From assembly GCA_964453435.1 (NCBI GenBank), contig CAYVQZ010000030.1, positions 1-61,573 on the forward strand: a DNA stretch of 61,573 nt, in the 5' to 3' direction. Below the pieces are notes generated by a model. That model had not been told where the DNA came from. It saw only the letters and a program-made list of their open reading frames with translations, and did not search any database. Made by a program: the position numbers and the translations under genes. Numbering within the stretch: position 1 is the stretch's first letter; every line of letters begins with the position of its first letter. Positions 15,381 through 24,239 of this stretch are shown piece after piece. Source of the stretch: CAYVQZ01 sp964453435. Its GTDB lineage: Bacteria; Abyssobacteria; SURF-5.

Positions 15381-16817
15381 TCAGGTTACCGCCTCCGAAA
15401 CTTCGGCTCGCCCTCGGCGGCCCAAATGCCAATCTCGAATCAATAAAATCCAGACAGGAACAAATTCCAGCCATACAATACCGTGATCGAATAAGTTCAC
15501 GTTGCCATGAGCGAGAAAATAGAATCGCAGGTAGTAGAGAGGCAGCAGCGCGGTCAATAGAAGAAGCGAAAAGCGCGGCCTGATTGCAAGAAACGGAATC
15601 AACCAGACGTAATACCAGGGGAACTGTGTCGGACTCAAAAGAAAGACTGCGGCGACGACGAATAGTCCCTTCTCCCACAAATCCTTGGCGTTCGTGGGTT
15701 CCTTTCTCAAAACCCAAGCCACCCAGCCAACCAGTACGAATGAGACGAAGATGCGAGCGGCAATTCCGGCCCAGCCGATTTCGCCACCGAGCAGTCTGGC
15801 AAGAAACCGGAATCCCCATAACGGCAGCATGAACAACGCGTCATTCATTTCCCATTTATTGCCGTATGCGACAAATCCCGAACCAAAATCGAGGCCTGAA
15901 AGATAGACGGGGACAAAGAGAGCAAACGAGACGCTCCCGAAAACAAGCAACCCCAAAACGAGCCGTTTTGGAGTTGACAAAAGGGGTCGCAGCGCCAGCG
16001 GCAGCAGCACAGCCGGCCACAGCTTCGCTCCGGTCGCCACTGCCAACACTCCCGCAGCCGTTACGTGTCTGCGATTCGCTGCAAGCATGAGCGCGCCCAG
16101 CACAAAAGGGAGCGTCACCAGATCCATATGGCCTGAATTATATGTCTCCTTTATCAGGAGCGGATTCCACCAGTAAATGACCAGCATGGAGAGAGGCAGT
16201 CGGAGAGAACGAAGAATAACTGCCAGAAGAATGACGACGATTGCGTCAAGTGAAAAGAGCACAAGCCGCCAGGCTGCCAGGCTCCATGGACGAATCCAAT
16301 GAGCGAACGAGAAAGCCCCCTGCGCCACCAGCGGATAGATAGTTCGCAAGTCCGGATGGTTTACCCGATGAACGATAAGCCCGGATTCGGAAGCCAGTTG
16401 TTTGAGGCCGGGAGGAACCTCATTTCTATCTTCACCCATTTCCATTACGTCGAGCGGAGCGTATGAATAGGGGTTCATTCCGTGAGCAAACACGGCTCCG
16501 TCCCACAGATAGCGGTAGTAGTCATCCTCCAACATCGGCGTGGAAGCAAACATGCAAAGACGAAGCGCCAGTCCCACGGCAACTATCCACGCCACTAGTC
16601 TTCTGTCCGTCCACTTAGTATCGAGCCCGCGGGCAACCAGCAGAAACAAGATGCCTGCAATCACTTGGAGGTACACCAATTGAATGACCGGCTTCTGAAG
16701 GGGGTCTCGGCCATAGGCAAACTCGGGTGAGATAACTGCAAGAAAAATGTGGAGACCGACAAGCGCAAGACCTGTCAGCCCCCACCAAGCTATTACGTTG
16801 CTTCGCCGCCCAGTCAC
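15381..16817 (-). CDS. GT-C type integral membrane glycosyltransferase (DUF2029-like)
   Basis: This 478-residue protein has about ten to twelve hydrophobic helices. An EDDYYRYLWDGAVFAHGMNPY segment near residue 97 follows an early helix, the place where GT-C enzymes carry their acidic donor-binding motif; this form is typical of mannosyltransferase-like polyprenyl-phosphate-sugar users. Further marks are PDLRTIYPLVAQ, WWNPLLIKETYNSGHMD and SPTQFPWYYVWLIPF. It would act at the membrane with its active site outside. GTG 16817 is the start. It is coupled to the downstream three-domain transferase, whose first domain could make the polyprenyl-linked sugar it uses. Confidence 0.85.
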   Translation of the reverse strand: MTGRRSNVIAWWGLTGLALVGLHIFLAVISPEFAYGRDPLQKPVIQLVYLQVIAGILFLLVARGLDTKWTDRRLVAWIVAVGLALRLCMFASTPMLEDDYYRYLWDGAVFAHGMNPYSYAPLDVMEMGEDRNEVPPGLKQLASESGLIVHRVNHPDLRTIYPLVAQGAFSFAHWIRPWSLAAWRLVLFSLDAIVVILLAVILRSLRLPLSMLVIYWWNPLLIKETYNSGHMDLVTLPFVLGALMLAANRRHVTAAGVLAVATGAKLWPAVLLPLALRPLLSTPKRLVLGLLVFGSVSFALFVPVYLSGLDFGSGFVAYGNKWEMNDALFMLPLWGFRFLARLLGGEIGWAGIAARIFVSFVLVGWVAWVLRKEPTNAKDLWEKGLFVVAAVFLLSPTQFPWYYVWLIPFLAIRPRFSLLLLTALLPLYYLRFYFLAHGNVNLFDHGIVWLEFVPVWILLIRDWHLGRRGRAEVSEAVT

Positions 16818-16873
16818 GAATGTGAATTGCCGGACTTTTCGGCCTCCATCGATTCCGTATGCAGACTTGTGTC

Positions 16874-17242
16874 TTACTGGCTCGCCGAACCCTCCTCCAT
16901 CATTCCGGAGAGGTCTTCCATTGCTTCCTCAGCCTTCTGCGCCGCTTCCTCGGCCTCTTCCTCCACCGTTTTCGCGCCCTCTTCCATCATTTCCTCGGCC
17001 TCTTCCATCATCCCGGAAGTCTCTTCTTTCATCTCCTCTTCAACGGCTTCCATCTCCGATGGTTTCATCGGTTTAGCCTCAGAGCCTTCCATCGGCTTCA
17101 TCTCTGAGCCGGCGGGTTCTTCCATCTCGAGACCCTCGGTTTCTATCGAAGGAGCCTTTTCCGCCGGCGCCTTTTCCGCGCAGCCGAAAATGGGAAAACT
17201 AAGCGCCGCAACAAGAATGAAAAAGAAAATGAACTTACCCAT
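16874..17242 (-). CDS. acidic Met/Glu-rich lipoprotein
   Basis: This 122-residue lipoprotein has the signal MGKFIFFFILVAALSFPIFGC ending in a lipobox. The mature part is low-complexity, with imperfect repeats of the type EEAEEMMEEG and SEMKPMEGSE, rich in Glu, Met and Ala, and likely to form an extended helix. No known domain is visible. It is net strongly acidic and methionine-rich, so weak binding of soft metals is conceivable but speculative. GGAG lies about 8 bases before the ATG. Confidence 0.75.
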   Translation of the reverse strand: MGKFIFFFILVAALSFPIFGCAEKAPAEKAPSIETEGLEMEEPAGSEMKPMEGSEAKPMKPSEMEAVEEEMKEETSGMMEEAEEMMEEGAKTVEEEAEEAAQKAEEAMEDLSGMMEEGSASQ

Positions 17243-17346
17243 GTGCCACTCCTTTCAATCTCGTATCTCTCATACTCTGCTCCATCCAGAAAAACTCCGA
17301 CTTCGGCACATCGGTTTTCTCTATCGGTCACCTCCTCTCGAGCGCT

Positions 17347-17720
17347 TTATCGCTGCCAGAACAACATGCGAGCTAACAGCTTCTTCAAAAACGGCGTGAG
17401 CCGTGTTTCGATTGTACGCGTCGGCTCTCTTGCTTGATTGCCTGGGCCCCGTTCGGATATGGGTGGATAACATTCGCGATGGTCCCGAGCCCCGTCTTGC
17501 CGACCATTGCCGGCGTAATCTCACTTATCATCTCGCCGGCATGACACGCAACGATGGTTGCTCCGATGAGAATCTCGTCCACCGCAATCGTCTCGAGCTT
17601 CCCCGCTCTGTCAATGTGTATCACCTTTTCACTATTGGATGTTATAACACGTTTTGCCGTGGAGTTCAACCAAATATCTATTCCGTCGCGCTCGAGTGCC
17701 CTCGCAACGATGTCATCCAT
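17347..17720 (-). pseudogene. decayed mercuric-reductase-like FAD oxidoreductase
   Basis: The fragment opens with MDDIVARALERDGIDI...VIHIDRAGKLETIAVDEILIG, which matches the middle of mercuric-reductase-like pyridine nucleotide-disulfide oxidoreductases. It then jumps directly to GATIVACHAGEMISEIT...GLGTIANVIHPYP, from the dimerisation domain, so roughly 200 residues are missing between them. After AIKQ the frame shifts: ADAYNRN in one frame and TRLTPFLKKLLARMLFWQR then stop (17347-17349) in another complete the family's C-terminus. The N-terminal FAD domain is absent. This gene type commonly neighbours arsS, which lies 88 bases upstream on the same strand, so it is probably a relic of that cluster. 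Confidence 0.85.
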
Positions 17721-17808
17721 TTCTCAATATCTTTACAATAATATCCTCATTTTTGCCGATTCGCAAAGGAATGGTTTCCTGCTGTTCGACTCCGTCAGCC
17801 TCGCGCGG

Positions 17809-18765
17809 TCACACGAGGACACCGCTGCACGACGAGCCACAGCCGGCCGCGCAGCCGAAACAGTGGTCTGCGGTCACGATTTTGCGCCGTCCCAAAACAG
17901 ATTCGTCAAACTCGCTAAGATTGCTCGGCGCGTTTTCTTCCGTCTCGAGGCCGAGCGCCAAATTAAAATCGCAATCGTACAAGCGCCCGTCCCATCCGAC
18001 ACTGACCTGGTGCTTGCACATCAGTTTTTCCAAAGTTCTGGGGTTGAAGGATTCTCTCAGAAGTCGAAGATATTCGTCCGCTTCCTTCTGTTGGACGAGG
18101 GTTGTCCAAAAGCGGCCTATGGGCATGTTCGTTATTGTGAGAAGGCTCGAAAATCTCAGGCCGAAGCGGGATTCCAGCTCGCGTCTGTATTCTGCTTCGA
18201 GGTCCTCCTGCCGGGGCGGCAAGAAGGGTCCGCCCGGATTGTACACCAGGCTCAGGGACGGTTCGGACCCTGAGCCATATCCCACCTCGTTCAAACGCCG
18301 AACAGCTTCAATACTCTTACCGTATACATCTTTGCCGCGTTGGGCGCAAATGTTCTCTTCAAGATAGCAGGGGAGAGATGCAACCAGGTCAACGCCCTGT
18401 TCCCGCAGCCATTCCGGCACTGTGTCCATGTTTGGTTCAACTAGAACCGTGAGGTTCGTCCGAACCTGTACCTTGAGGCCCAGATGCCGCAGTGTTTCCA
18501 CAAAGCGTCGAAAGTTGGGATTGAGCTCGGGCGCCCCGCCTGTTATGTCAATCAGTTGGAGCCTCAAATCGGATGCGATCCCAATAATTTGCTCCATGGC
18601 GCCCCATTCCATCAATTCGGTCCGGCGAGGCGAAGCTTCCAGGTGGCAATGGGCGCATTGCTGATTGCAGAGCAGGCCGAGGTTCACCTGCAATATTTCC
18701 AAGCCGCTGGCATATATACCCTCTTGGCCCGTAAGGGCTTCCACGTGCCGTTCAAAAGAATTCAT
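17809..18765 (-). CDS. arsS: ArsS-like radical SAM/Cys-rich protein
   Basis: This 318-residue protein matches TIGR04167, the arsenosugar biosynthesis radical SAM protein ArsS. The SAM-cluster motif is C33-X3-C37-X2-C40 (CNQQCAHCHLEASP); DITGGAPELNP and the C-terminal DUF3641 region (SVGWDGRLYDCDFN, then C302, C305, C309 and C313 in HCFGCAAGCGSSC) follow. In characterised relatives it transfers a 5'-deoxyadenosyl group to dimethylarsenic; some homologues contain selenocysteine, but here all positions are Cys. No arsM methyltransferase is in the window. Neighbours are the decayed mercuric-reductase-like gene and transferases of the types that accompany it in other genomes. Confidence 0.9.
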   Translation of the reverse strand: MNSFERHVEALTGQEGIYASGLEILQVNLGLLCNQQCAHCHLEASPRRTELMEWGAMEQIIGIASDLRLQLIDITGGAPELNPNFRRFVETLRHLGLKVQVRTNLTVLVEPNMDTVPEWLREQGVDLVASLPCYLEENICAQRGKDVYGKSIEAVRRLNEVGYGSGSEPSLSLVYNPGGPFLPPRQEDLEAEYRRELESRFGLRFSSLLTITNMPIGRFWTTLVQQKEADEYLRLLRESFNPRTLEKLMCKHQVSVGWDGRLYDCDFNLALGLETEENAPSNLSEFDESVLGRRKIVTADHCFGCAAGCGSSCSGVLV

Positions 18766-19002
18766 GGTCCGTCAGTCCTCCGAACTCTCGAGTAACAAGA
18801 AGACAATTGTTACGCTGTCCGTAACCACGTCTTCACCTTCCTATATCTTGTCGCAATTCCGGCAAATTCGCCACCGGTTTCGTGACAGGAAGCGATTCTA
18901 GGCGATTTGTTGACCTACTTGGGGCAGAACTGTAAAGCGGCCAGTTTCATGAGTTCTCTTTGGGGACTCTGTGGCTTGCAGGGGCGGGGAGACCGCGTAT
19001 CC

Positions 19003-20388
19003 TCAATTTTCGGGCAACGCCTGCGCTCTCGTTTCTATGGCTCTGCGGATTTCTTGGTGTTTCCGTTTGGAGATGGGGTAGAGGAGGAACCCCAGTGCGC
19101 CGATGAAGAGCAACGCTCCCGGGATGGGCCCGAACACAAGTATTAATTTTGCAAGTGTGGCTTCTGTTTGGGCAGGAAGTTCGGGGTCCAAATGAATCGC
19201 CCTTATGGCAAGGTTCGTGAAAAGGGCTGCAATCCCGACACCTACTTTGTTCATAACGGTCCAGATACTCGAGTACACCCCTTCCCGCCGCTTTCCGGTG
19301 TGGTATTCGTCCCACTCGATAATATCCGGTTGAATTGTTCCCGACAGCACCCACAGCCCGACATTGAACATTCCCGCCAGGAACATGACCACCGTCGCGG
19401 CCAGGCGAGCATCCCGTGCCAGAAAGAGGATGGCGCAGAGAAGCATGCCGTATCCGGTCAAATCGCTGACATAGGCCCATTTCTTTCCAATGGCGTTGGC
19501 CAATCGCACCCAGAGAGGAACCGCGCACACACATCCGACAAAAAACACGAGGAAGAACCTCATTGCAAGCTGTTCATCTCCGAACCAATAGGTGGCGATA
19601 AAGACCACAAGAAAGGTCACAATATTATTGCTAACCTGCACCAGCGTGCTGGAAAACAAAAAAATGAGGTATGGCTGGTTCTTGGCAAGGGCCTTGAAGG
19701 AGTCACTTACGCTGATTTTCGCGCTTCGTCGCAGGTGCGGGTTCTCGAACGTTCCCCAATGCGTGACAACTGCAAGGCCAATCATTGCAGCGCAGCCGAT
19801 TGCGCCGTAAACCAAGTGGGCCGGCCGCCGTTCCTGATGGAACAGAGCCAAAAGCAGGAACGGAAGAATCGCCCCCTGCGCGTCGCCGAGTGTTCCAAAA
19901 AGTTGTTTGTATCCGGACAGTTTCGTGCGTTCATCGTAATCAAGCGTGAGCTCGGGAGCCAGCGCAAGATACGGTGTCTCGAATACGCTTCGCGAGGTAA
20001 ACATGATCAAGGTCATAATCATGAGATAGAAAAATATCACGACGGTTGATGAAAGCTGAGGCGGCGAGAAGATTAAGAAAAAGGTTATCCCGTAGGGTAT
20101 GCTGCCTATCAAAAAATACGGCCGCCGCCGACCGGCGCGCCATGTCGTATTGTCGGAGATGAGACCCATGATCGGGTCGCAAACAGCGCCCCACACCTGA
20201 GTGACCAGAAGGATAATGCCCAACAATACATTGTCGAATTTCACAACCACCGTATACAGAAATATGACGTTGATCATGAGAGCGGTGTTCACGCAATTCA
20301 GCCCGAATTGCGAAACACCGTAGCTTATGTGCGTCTTCAGGCTTAGTTGGTCCCGGCGGGAAGGCGTGACCTTCGGGGCTTCCGTCAT
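19003..20388 (-). CDS. MFS transporter, GPH/MelB-like symporter
   Basis: This 461-residue transporter has about twelve hydrophobic helices and belongs to the glycoside-pentoside-hexuronide:cation symporter (MFS_2) family. The first helix pair contains YGVSQFGLNCVNTAL and the loop WGAVCDPIMGLISDNT, which holds the Asp used for cation coupling in MelB-type proteins. RRRPYFLIGSIPYG and SVFETPYLALAPELT are further family marks. It would import a sugar or sugar acid with Na+ or H+. ATG 20388 has AAGGA upstream. It ends the operon aldo/keto reductase - alcohol dehydrogenase - transporter, 49 bases after the dehydrogenase. Confidence 0.87.
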   Translation of the reverse strand: MTEAPKVTPSRRDQLSLKTHISYGVSQFGLNCVNTALMINVIFLYTVVVKFDNVLLGIILLVTQVWGAVCDPIMGLISDNTTWRAGRRRPYFLIGSIPYGITFFLIFSPPQLSSTVVIFFYLMIMTLIMFTSRSVFETPYLALAPELTLDYDERTKLSGYKQLFGTLGDAQGAILPFLLLALFHQERRPAHLVYGAIGCAAMIGLAVVTHWGTFENPHLRRSAKISVSDSFKALAKNQPYLIFLFSSTLVQVSNNIVTFLVVFIATYWFGDEQLAMRFFLVFFVGCVCAVPLWVRLANAIGKKWAYVSDLTGYGMLLCAILFLARDARLAATVVMFLAGMFNVGLWVLSGTIQPDIIEWDEYHTGKRREGVYSSIWTVMNKVGVGIAALFTNLAIRAIHLDPELPAQTEATLAKLILVFGPIPGALLFIGALGFLLYPISKRKHQEIRRAIETRAQALPEN

Positions 20389-20437
20389 TGTTTCAATCCT
20401 TCCAAGACCAGAAAAATGCTCCTTGCTGTGAGCGTCG

Positions 20438-21436
20438 CTACAGCCGTACGAGCACCTTGATTTCATCGTTCGGGCCGAACAATTTCTTCATCATCTGCGG
20501 CAGGTCATCGAGCGGTATGACACTTGTTATTATGTCCTTTTCATTTACGGTTCCGTCCCGCAGCATCTCCACGGCGGCCGGTATCTGGCCGGTGTGCCCG
20601 AAGGACGCTTGAATATTCACCTCTTTCATTACCCAGAGAATCGTGCTGAATTCGAAAAACTCCATATAAATGCCCACCAGCACAACCTGTCCTCCGCAGC
20701 GGGCGTACATGATTGCCTCCTGCAGCGTATTCGCTCCACCTGCGCAGTCATAGACTATGTCGGCGCCAACCTCTTGAACCCTCACGCATGCGTCCATGAT
20801 GTTGTCCTTCGACGGATTCAGCACCTGGCGCGCTCCCATTTTCCACGCTGCTTCTGCCCTGTTCGGCTGCATTTCGCTCGCGATGACCGGCCGGGCTCCC
20901 GCCCGCTTGGCCGCCGCGATTGTCAAGAGGCCGACCGGCCCGGCTCCCAGCACCACGACGAAGTCATCCAATCGCTGGGAAGAAACCTGAACCGCGTGGA
21001 TGGCGTTTGTCAGAGGGTTCCACAGGGTGGCTGCCTCAAGGGAAACCTCATCCGGCAAACGGTACAGGTGAGGCGGCGCGCATGTGACGAATTCTGCATA
21101 TTCTCCGTTGCTCGCCCATTTTTTGTTTCGACAGAGCTGAGGCAGACGATGGTTGCAATGCCAGCACCGCATGCAGGGCTGCACACGATTGACGATAACG
21201 CGGTCGCCTTCGCTCCAGCCTTCCACCCGCTTGCCGACCTCCGCCACAATCCCGCTGCCCTCATGTCCCATCCTCAGGTTACCCGGCTCCTCCATCCCAT
21301 ATTGCACCTGATGGATGTCCGACCCGCAAATTCCGCAGTATGACATTTTCACGAGAAGTTCGTCGTCCTGCGGTCTCGGAGTCGGAATCTCGCGAATTTC
21401 CATCTCTCCTTTGTCAACGTACGCTGCAATCTTCAT
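20438..21436 (-). CDS. zinc-dependent alcohol/polyol dehydrogenase (MDR family)
   Basis: This 332-residue medium-chain dehydrogenase has the catalytic zinc ligands in CGICGSDIHQ (Cys) and GHEGSGIVAEVG (His-Glu), and the structural zinc cysteines in QPCMRCWHCNHRLPQLC. The nucleotide-binding motif is GAGPVGLLTIAAAKRAG. It resembles sorbitol, threonine and similar NAD-dependent dehydrogenases. It sits in a same-strand run with an aldo/keto reductase (45-base gap) and a sugar symporter, which points to polyol or sugar oxidation; the exact substrate is open. Confidence 0.88.
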   Translation of the reverse strand: MKIAAYVDKGEMEIREIPTPRPQDDELLVKMSYCGICGSDIHQVQYGMEEPGNLRMGHEGSGIVAEVGKRVEGWSEGDRVIVNRVQPCMRCWHCNHRLPQLCRNKKWASNGEYAEFVTCAPPHLYRLPDEVSLEAATLWNPLTNAIHAVQVSSQRLDDFVVVLGAGPVGLLTIAAAKRAGARPVIASEMQPNRAEAAWKMGARQVLNPSKDNIMDACVRVQEVGADIVYDCAGGANTLQEAIMYARCGGQVVLVGIYMEFFEFSTILWVMKEVNIQASFGHTGQIPAAVEMLRDGTVNEKDIITSVIPLDDLPQMMKKLFGPNDEIKVLVRL

Positions 21437-21481
21437 GTGGACGTCTCCCCATGTCTCTTCTTGGAAGGAAAATCCGGAACG

Positions 21482-22432
21482 CTAAACGACGCGGATGCCA
21501 AAGACGGGACACTCCTCGGCGCAGTATCCGCAGAGGATGCATTTTGTCTCGTCGACGACCGGTCTCTCATCCACCATCGTCAGCGCTCCTTGGTCGCAAT
21601 GCTCGACACAGGAGCCGCACCCCTGGCAGATACGGTGATAAATGATGAGTTTTTTGGGAACCTGTCTCGCCCTTTCCCGAATGTCGGCGGGCACGGGCTG
21701 GTCATTGAAGATGCGCACGTTCATCTCGACCTCGGCCTCGCTCTTCATGCCGACCGCAAGAGAATCCACCGCTTCCAGGTTTCTGACAAAATTCAAAGAA
21801 TCGGTCACATCGCCGAAAAGATGGCCTCCCGCAAGGGGTTTCATCGCATAGATCCCCGTGCCTTGGGCATCTAACTCACGCAGGACAGGAAGCTGTTCTT
21901 CGAGCGTGCCGTCATTCACGCCGAGGCCTTTGCGGTTAATGCAGGGCAGGGCGACTTCCAGCTCGGGACGTGTGAGGGCCGGCCTGAGACCCTCGATGGT
22001 ATGCGTAGAGAATCCGATCGCTCGTATCAACCCTTTCTCCTTGTACTCGATGAGGCAATCGAGCGACTCTCTGCGCTCGAGCAAGTCCTGCTCCGAACGG
22101 ATGAGATGGAGCAGAAAAAGGTCGATGTAATCCAAGCTCATTGCTTCCAGGGCTTCCTCGACGGCAGCCCCCATGTCGTCATATGTTCTCGCGTGGGACT
22201 TGGTTGCGATCACCGGTCTGCGCTTTCTCCCTTTTATGGCGGCGGCCACATGGTCATAGGTCCGATACGCCTGCGCCGTGTCGACGAAATCGACTCCGAG
22301 GTCCAAGGCGCGACGAATAACCGGAGCCCCTTCCTCGGGAGAAAGATTCGCCTGCAGCCAGCTCATTGTCAACGTGCCGAAGCACAATTCGGTCACTGCT
22401 ATGCCGCTGCCGCCTAATTTCACTCGCTTCAT
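21482..22432 (-). CDS. aldo/keto reductase fused to a 2[4Fe-4S] ferredoxin domain
   Basis: Residues 1 to about 245 of this 316-residue protein form an aldo/keto reductase barrel: DTAQAYRTY holds the catalytic Asp and Tyr, ATKSHARTYDD the Lys, and DLFLLHLI the His. Residues about 265-316 add two ferredoxin motifs, CQGCGSCVEHCDQGA and CILCGYCAEECPVFGI. Such ferredoxin-tailed reductases are frequent in anaerobes and may exchange electrons with ferredoxin rather than NADPH alone. It is the first gene of the leftward sugar operon and is divergent from the TIM-barrel isomerase. Confidence 0.87.
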   Translation of the reverse strand: MKRVKLGGSGIAVTELCFGTLTMSWLQANLSPEEGAPVIRRALDLGVDFVDTAQAYRTYDHVAAAIKGRKRRPVIATKSHARTYDDMGAAVEEALEAMSLDYIDLFLLHLIRSEQDLLERRESLDCLIEYKEKGLIRAIGFSTHTIEGLRPALTRPELEVALPCINRKGLGVNDGTLEEQLPVLRELDAQGTGIYAMKPLAGGHLFGDVTDSLNFVRNLEAVDSLAVGMKSEAEVEMNVRIFNDQPVPADIRERARQVPKKLIIYHRICQGCGSCVEHCDQGALTMVDERPVVDETKCILCGYCAEECPVFGIRVV

Positions 22433-22663
22433 GTCGCACCCCCGAATCTCCGCTGGGAGACAAGTTCAGAAAATCTGAAAAAGCGGTCCTAGCCTATCCC
22501 ACAATTTGGAGGCTTGTCAACAGATTCGCGGTGATATAACTCGGCGGTTTCCTGTTTGCATCGACCCCACGACATTCGCAAATCCCCTCTGGCGCTTGCC
22601 GGGATGCGCATGATATCATTAAAGACCGCAAGTTCAATGGAATCCATTGAAAGGATGAACGCT

Positions 22664-23530
22664 ATGGAGATACCAAATATCAATCTCGAGTTCGGGCTGG
22701 CGTCGGATTTGTTTTGGGACCCCCTCAGTGAAAGAGAGATCAGGACTGTTGCCGGCCACGGATTCTCGTTTCTCGAAATCTGGAGTCATCTCCCGTGGTT
22801 CGACATATACTCTCCCTCAATGGCGTCCGAACTGAAAGCTATGGCGGAGGCAAACGGCGTGCGCATTCGCTCTTTCCATGCCCCCTGCGAAGCACAGTGG
22901 GATATCTCATCCGAGAACGAGCACGTTCGCGAAAGCAGTGTGAACGACGTGATACTCACGCTCGAACGCTGTCGCGAGGTGAACGGCGAATTGGTGGTTG
23001 TCCATCCGGGCCGCGCCCTGGCGAGCGAAGGAGAGGATGCCAGGACCGAGCACGACATCCGCCTGTCGAAGAGCATTCAGAGCTTTGAGGTCATTCAGCG
23101 CGCCGCCCATGATAACGGCGTCAAGATAGCGATAGAAAACCAGTGGGCCAACGAGGTCGGGGGGACCCAAGAGCACTTCCTGAAATTGCTCGAGACTGTC
23201 GACCCCAACGTGGCTGGCATTTGCTTCGATTCCAGCCACGCCAATATTACTCCGGGAACGTATGAAATGTTCCGACATGTTCGTCATCCCTTCATAAACA
23301 CTCACCTCTCGGATAACAACGGCAGATACGACGAACACAAACCCCCTTTCACGGCGGGTATCGATTGGCGCATGGTGCTCGAGTTCCTGTTGGGAAAAGG
23401 GTATCGCGGGCCCTGGCTGCTCGAGGTAACAAACGGTGGCCATGACCCGCTCGATGTGATCGACACGATGCAGGTATCGATTGAAAAAATGAGAGACGTA
23501 ATTATTGGAGTCCTCAAGGCGAGTGACTGA
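22664..23530 (+). CDS. sugar phosphate isomerase/epimerase-like TIM-barrel protein
   Basis: This 288-residue protein has the xylose isomerase-like TIM-barrel fold (AP endonuclease 2 superfamily). Candidate metal ligands are the Glu in IAIENQWAN, the Asp-His region in ICFDSSHANIT, the His in INTHLSDNNG and the Glu in WLLEVTNGG. It could isomerise or epimerise a keto-sugar or act on an inositol derivative. ATG 22664 is preferred because AAGGA lies 8 bases before it. It diverges from the aldo/keto reductase operon, so the two units may form one pathway. Confidence 0.82.
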   Translation: MEIPNINLEFGLASDLFWDPLSEREIRTVAGHGFSFLEIWSHLPWFDIYSPSMASELKAMAEANGVRIRSFHAPCEAQWDISSENEHVRESSVNDVILTLERCREVNGELVVVHPGRALASEGEDARTEHDIRLSKSIQSFEVIQRAAHDNGVKIAIENQWANEVGGTQEHFLKLLETVDPNVAGICFDSSHANITPGTYEMFRHVRHPFINTHLSDNNGRYDEHKPPFTAGIDWRMVLEFLLGKGYRGPWLLEVTNGGHDPLDVIDTMQVSIEKMRDVIIGVLKASD

Positions 23531-23748
23531 GTTTTTCCTGCTTTCAAGTGAGACGACGCAAAACCCGATGCGCTTCGTAATTATAAATAGTTCACTTCAA
23601 ATATATTTCAGGCGATAGCTTTACATCCGACCCTGTTTCTGACATAGTTTCATATCTTCCGAGCGCGGGCGGTTCCCGCCGAGCATTCGGACAAGAAAGC
23701 ACATCCCGTCATACTCCCGGAAGTTTTTCACTCGTCAGGGAAGGTGTT

Positions 23749-24108
23749 ATGCAAAAGCATATCATCCTTGTGGTCGAAGATGACCAGGTTCAGAAAAAAC
23801 AAATTATCCGGTGTTTGAAGGGCGAAGGCTTCCAAATTCTGGCCGCGTCATCGGGCGAAGAGGCCCTCGATATCCTGAAAGAGCAGAAAATACATCTTAT
23901 TTTGACAGACCGAAAGATGCCGGGAATTGACGGCGATGCCTTGCTACATCATGTGCGCAGCTTCTACCCGCAAATCCCGGTGACAATCGTGACGGCTTTT
24001 CCGGAAGGGGTCGAGGAACTTGCGCCCGACGCCGTTCTTGTCAAACCATACAGCGCTGACCAGTTGCTGAAGATCGTCCGTGATATCCTTGAGAGGCTGG
24101 AATCCTGA
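23749..24108 (+). CDS. single-domain response regulator
   Basis: This 119-residue CheY-like receiver has no output domain. The acidic pair is VVEDDQ (about residues 9-12), the phosphoacceptor is D54 in ILTDRKMPG, and the conserved Thr and Lys lie in TIVTAF and VLVKPYS. It probably relays phosphate from the histidine kinase encoded 131 bases downstream, although that gene has a possible promoter of its own. GGGAAGG precedes the ATG. The 218-base gap before it holds an AT-rich stretch and a hairpin GGGCGG/CCGCC of unclear role. Confidence 0.9.
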   Translation: MQKHIILVVEDDQVQKKQIIRCLKGEGFQILAASSGEEALDILKEQKIHLILTDRKMPGIDGDALLHHVRSFYPQIPVTIVTAFPEGVEELAPDAVLVKPYSADQLLKIVRDILERLES

Positions 24109-24164
24109 AGCTCGGTCTTCGGGACGACCTCCTCCTCTCCTCCGTGAATCCCCCAAAAAAGATA

Positions 24165-24193
24165 TTGCCTGGCAGAAACGGTTGTTGTATAAT
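24165..24193 (+). promoter_or_regulatory. possible promoter of the histidine kinase gene
   Basis: TTGCCT (24165-24170) and TATAAT (24188-24193) are spaced by 17 bases and lie between the response regulator and the kinase. Confidence 0.5.
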
Positions 24194-24239
24194 TCTTGCG
24201 ACTTTTACAATTTATTAAACGGATTGCGAGGTATTTGGT

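Noticed and set aside
17809..18765. ArsS as a second selenoprotein
   Set aside because: Its reading frame contains Cys at all expected positions and no internal TGA.
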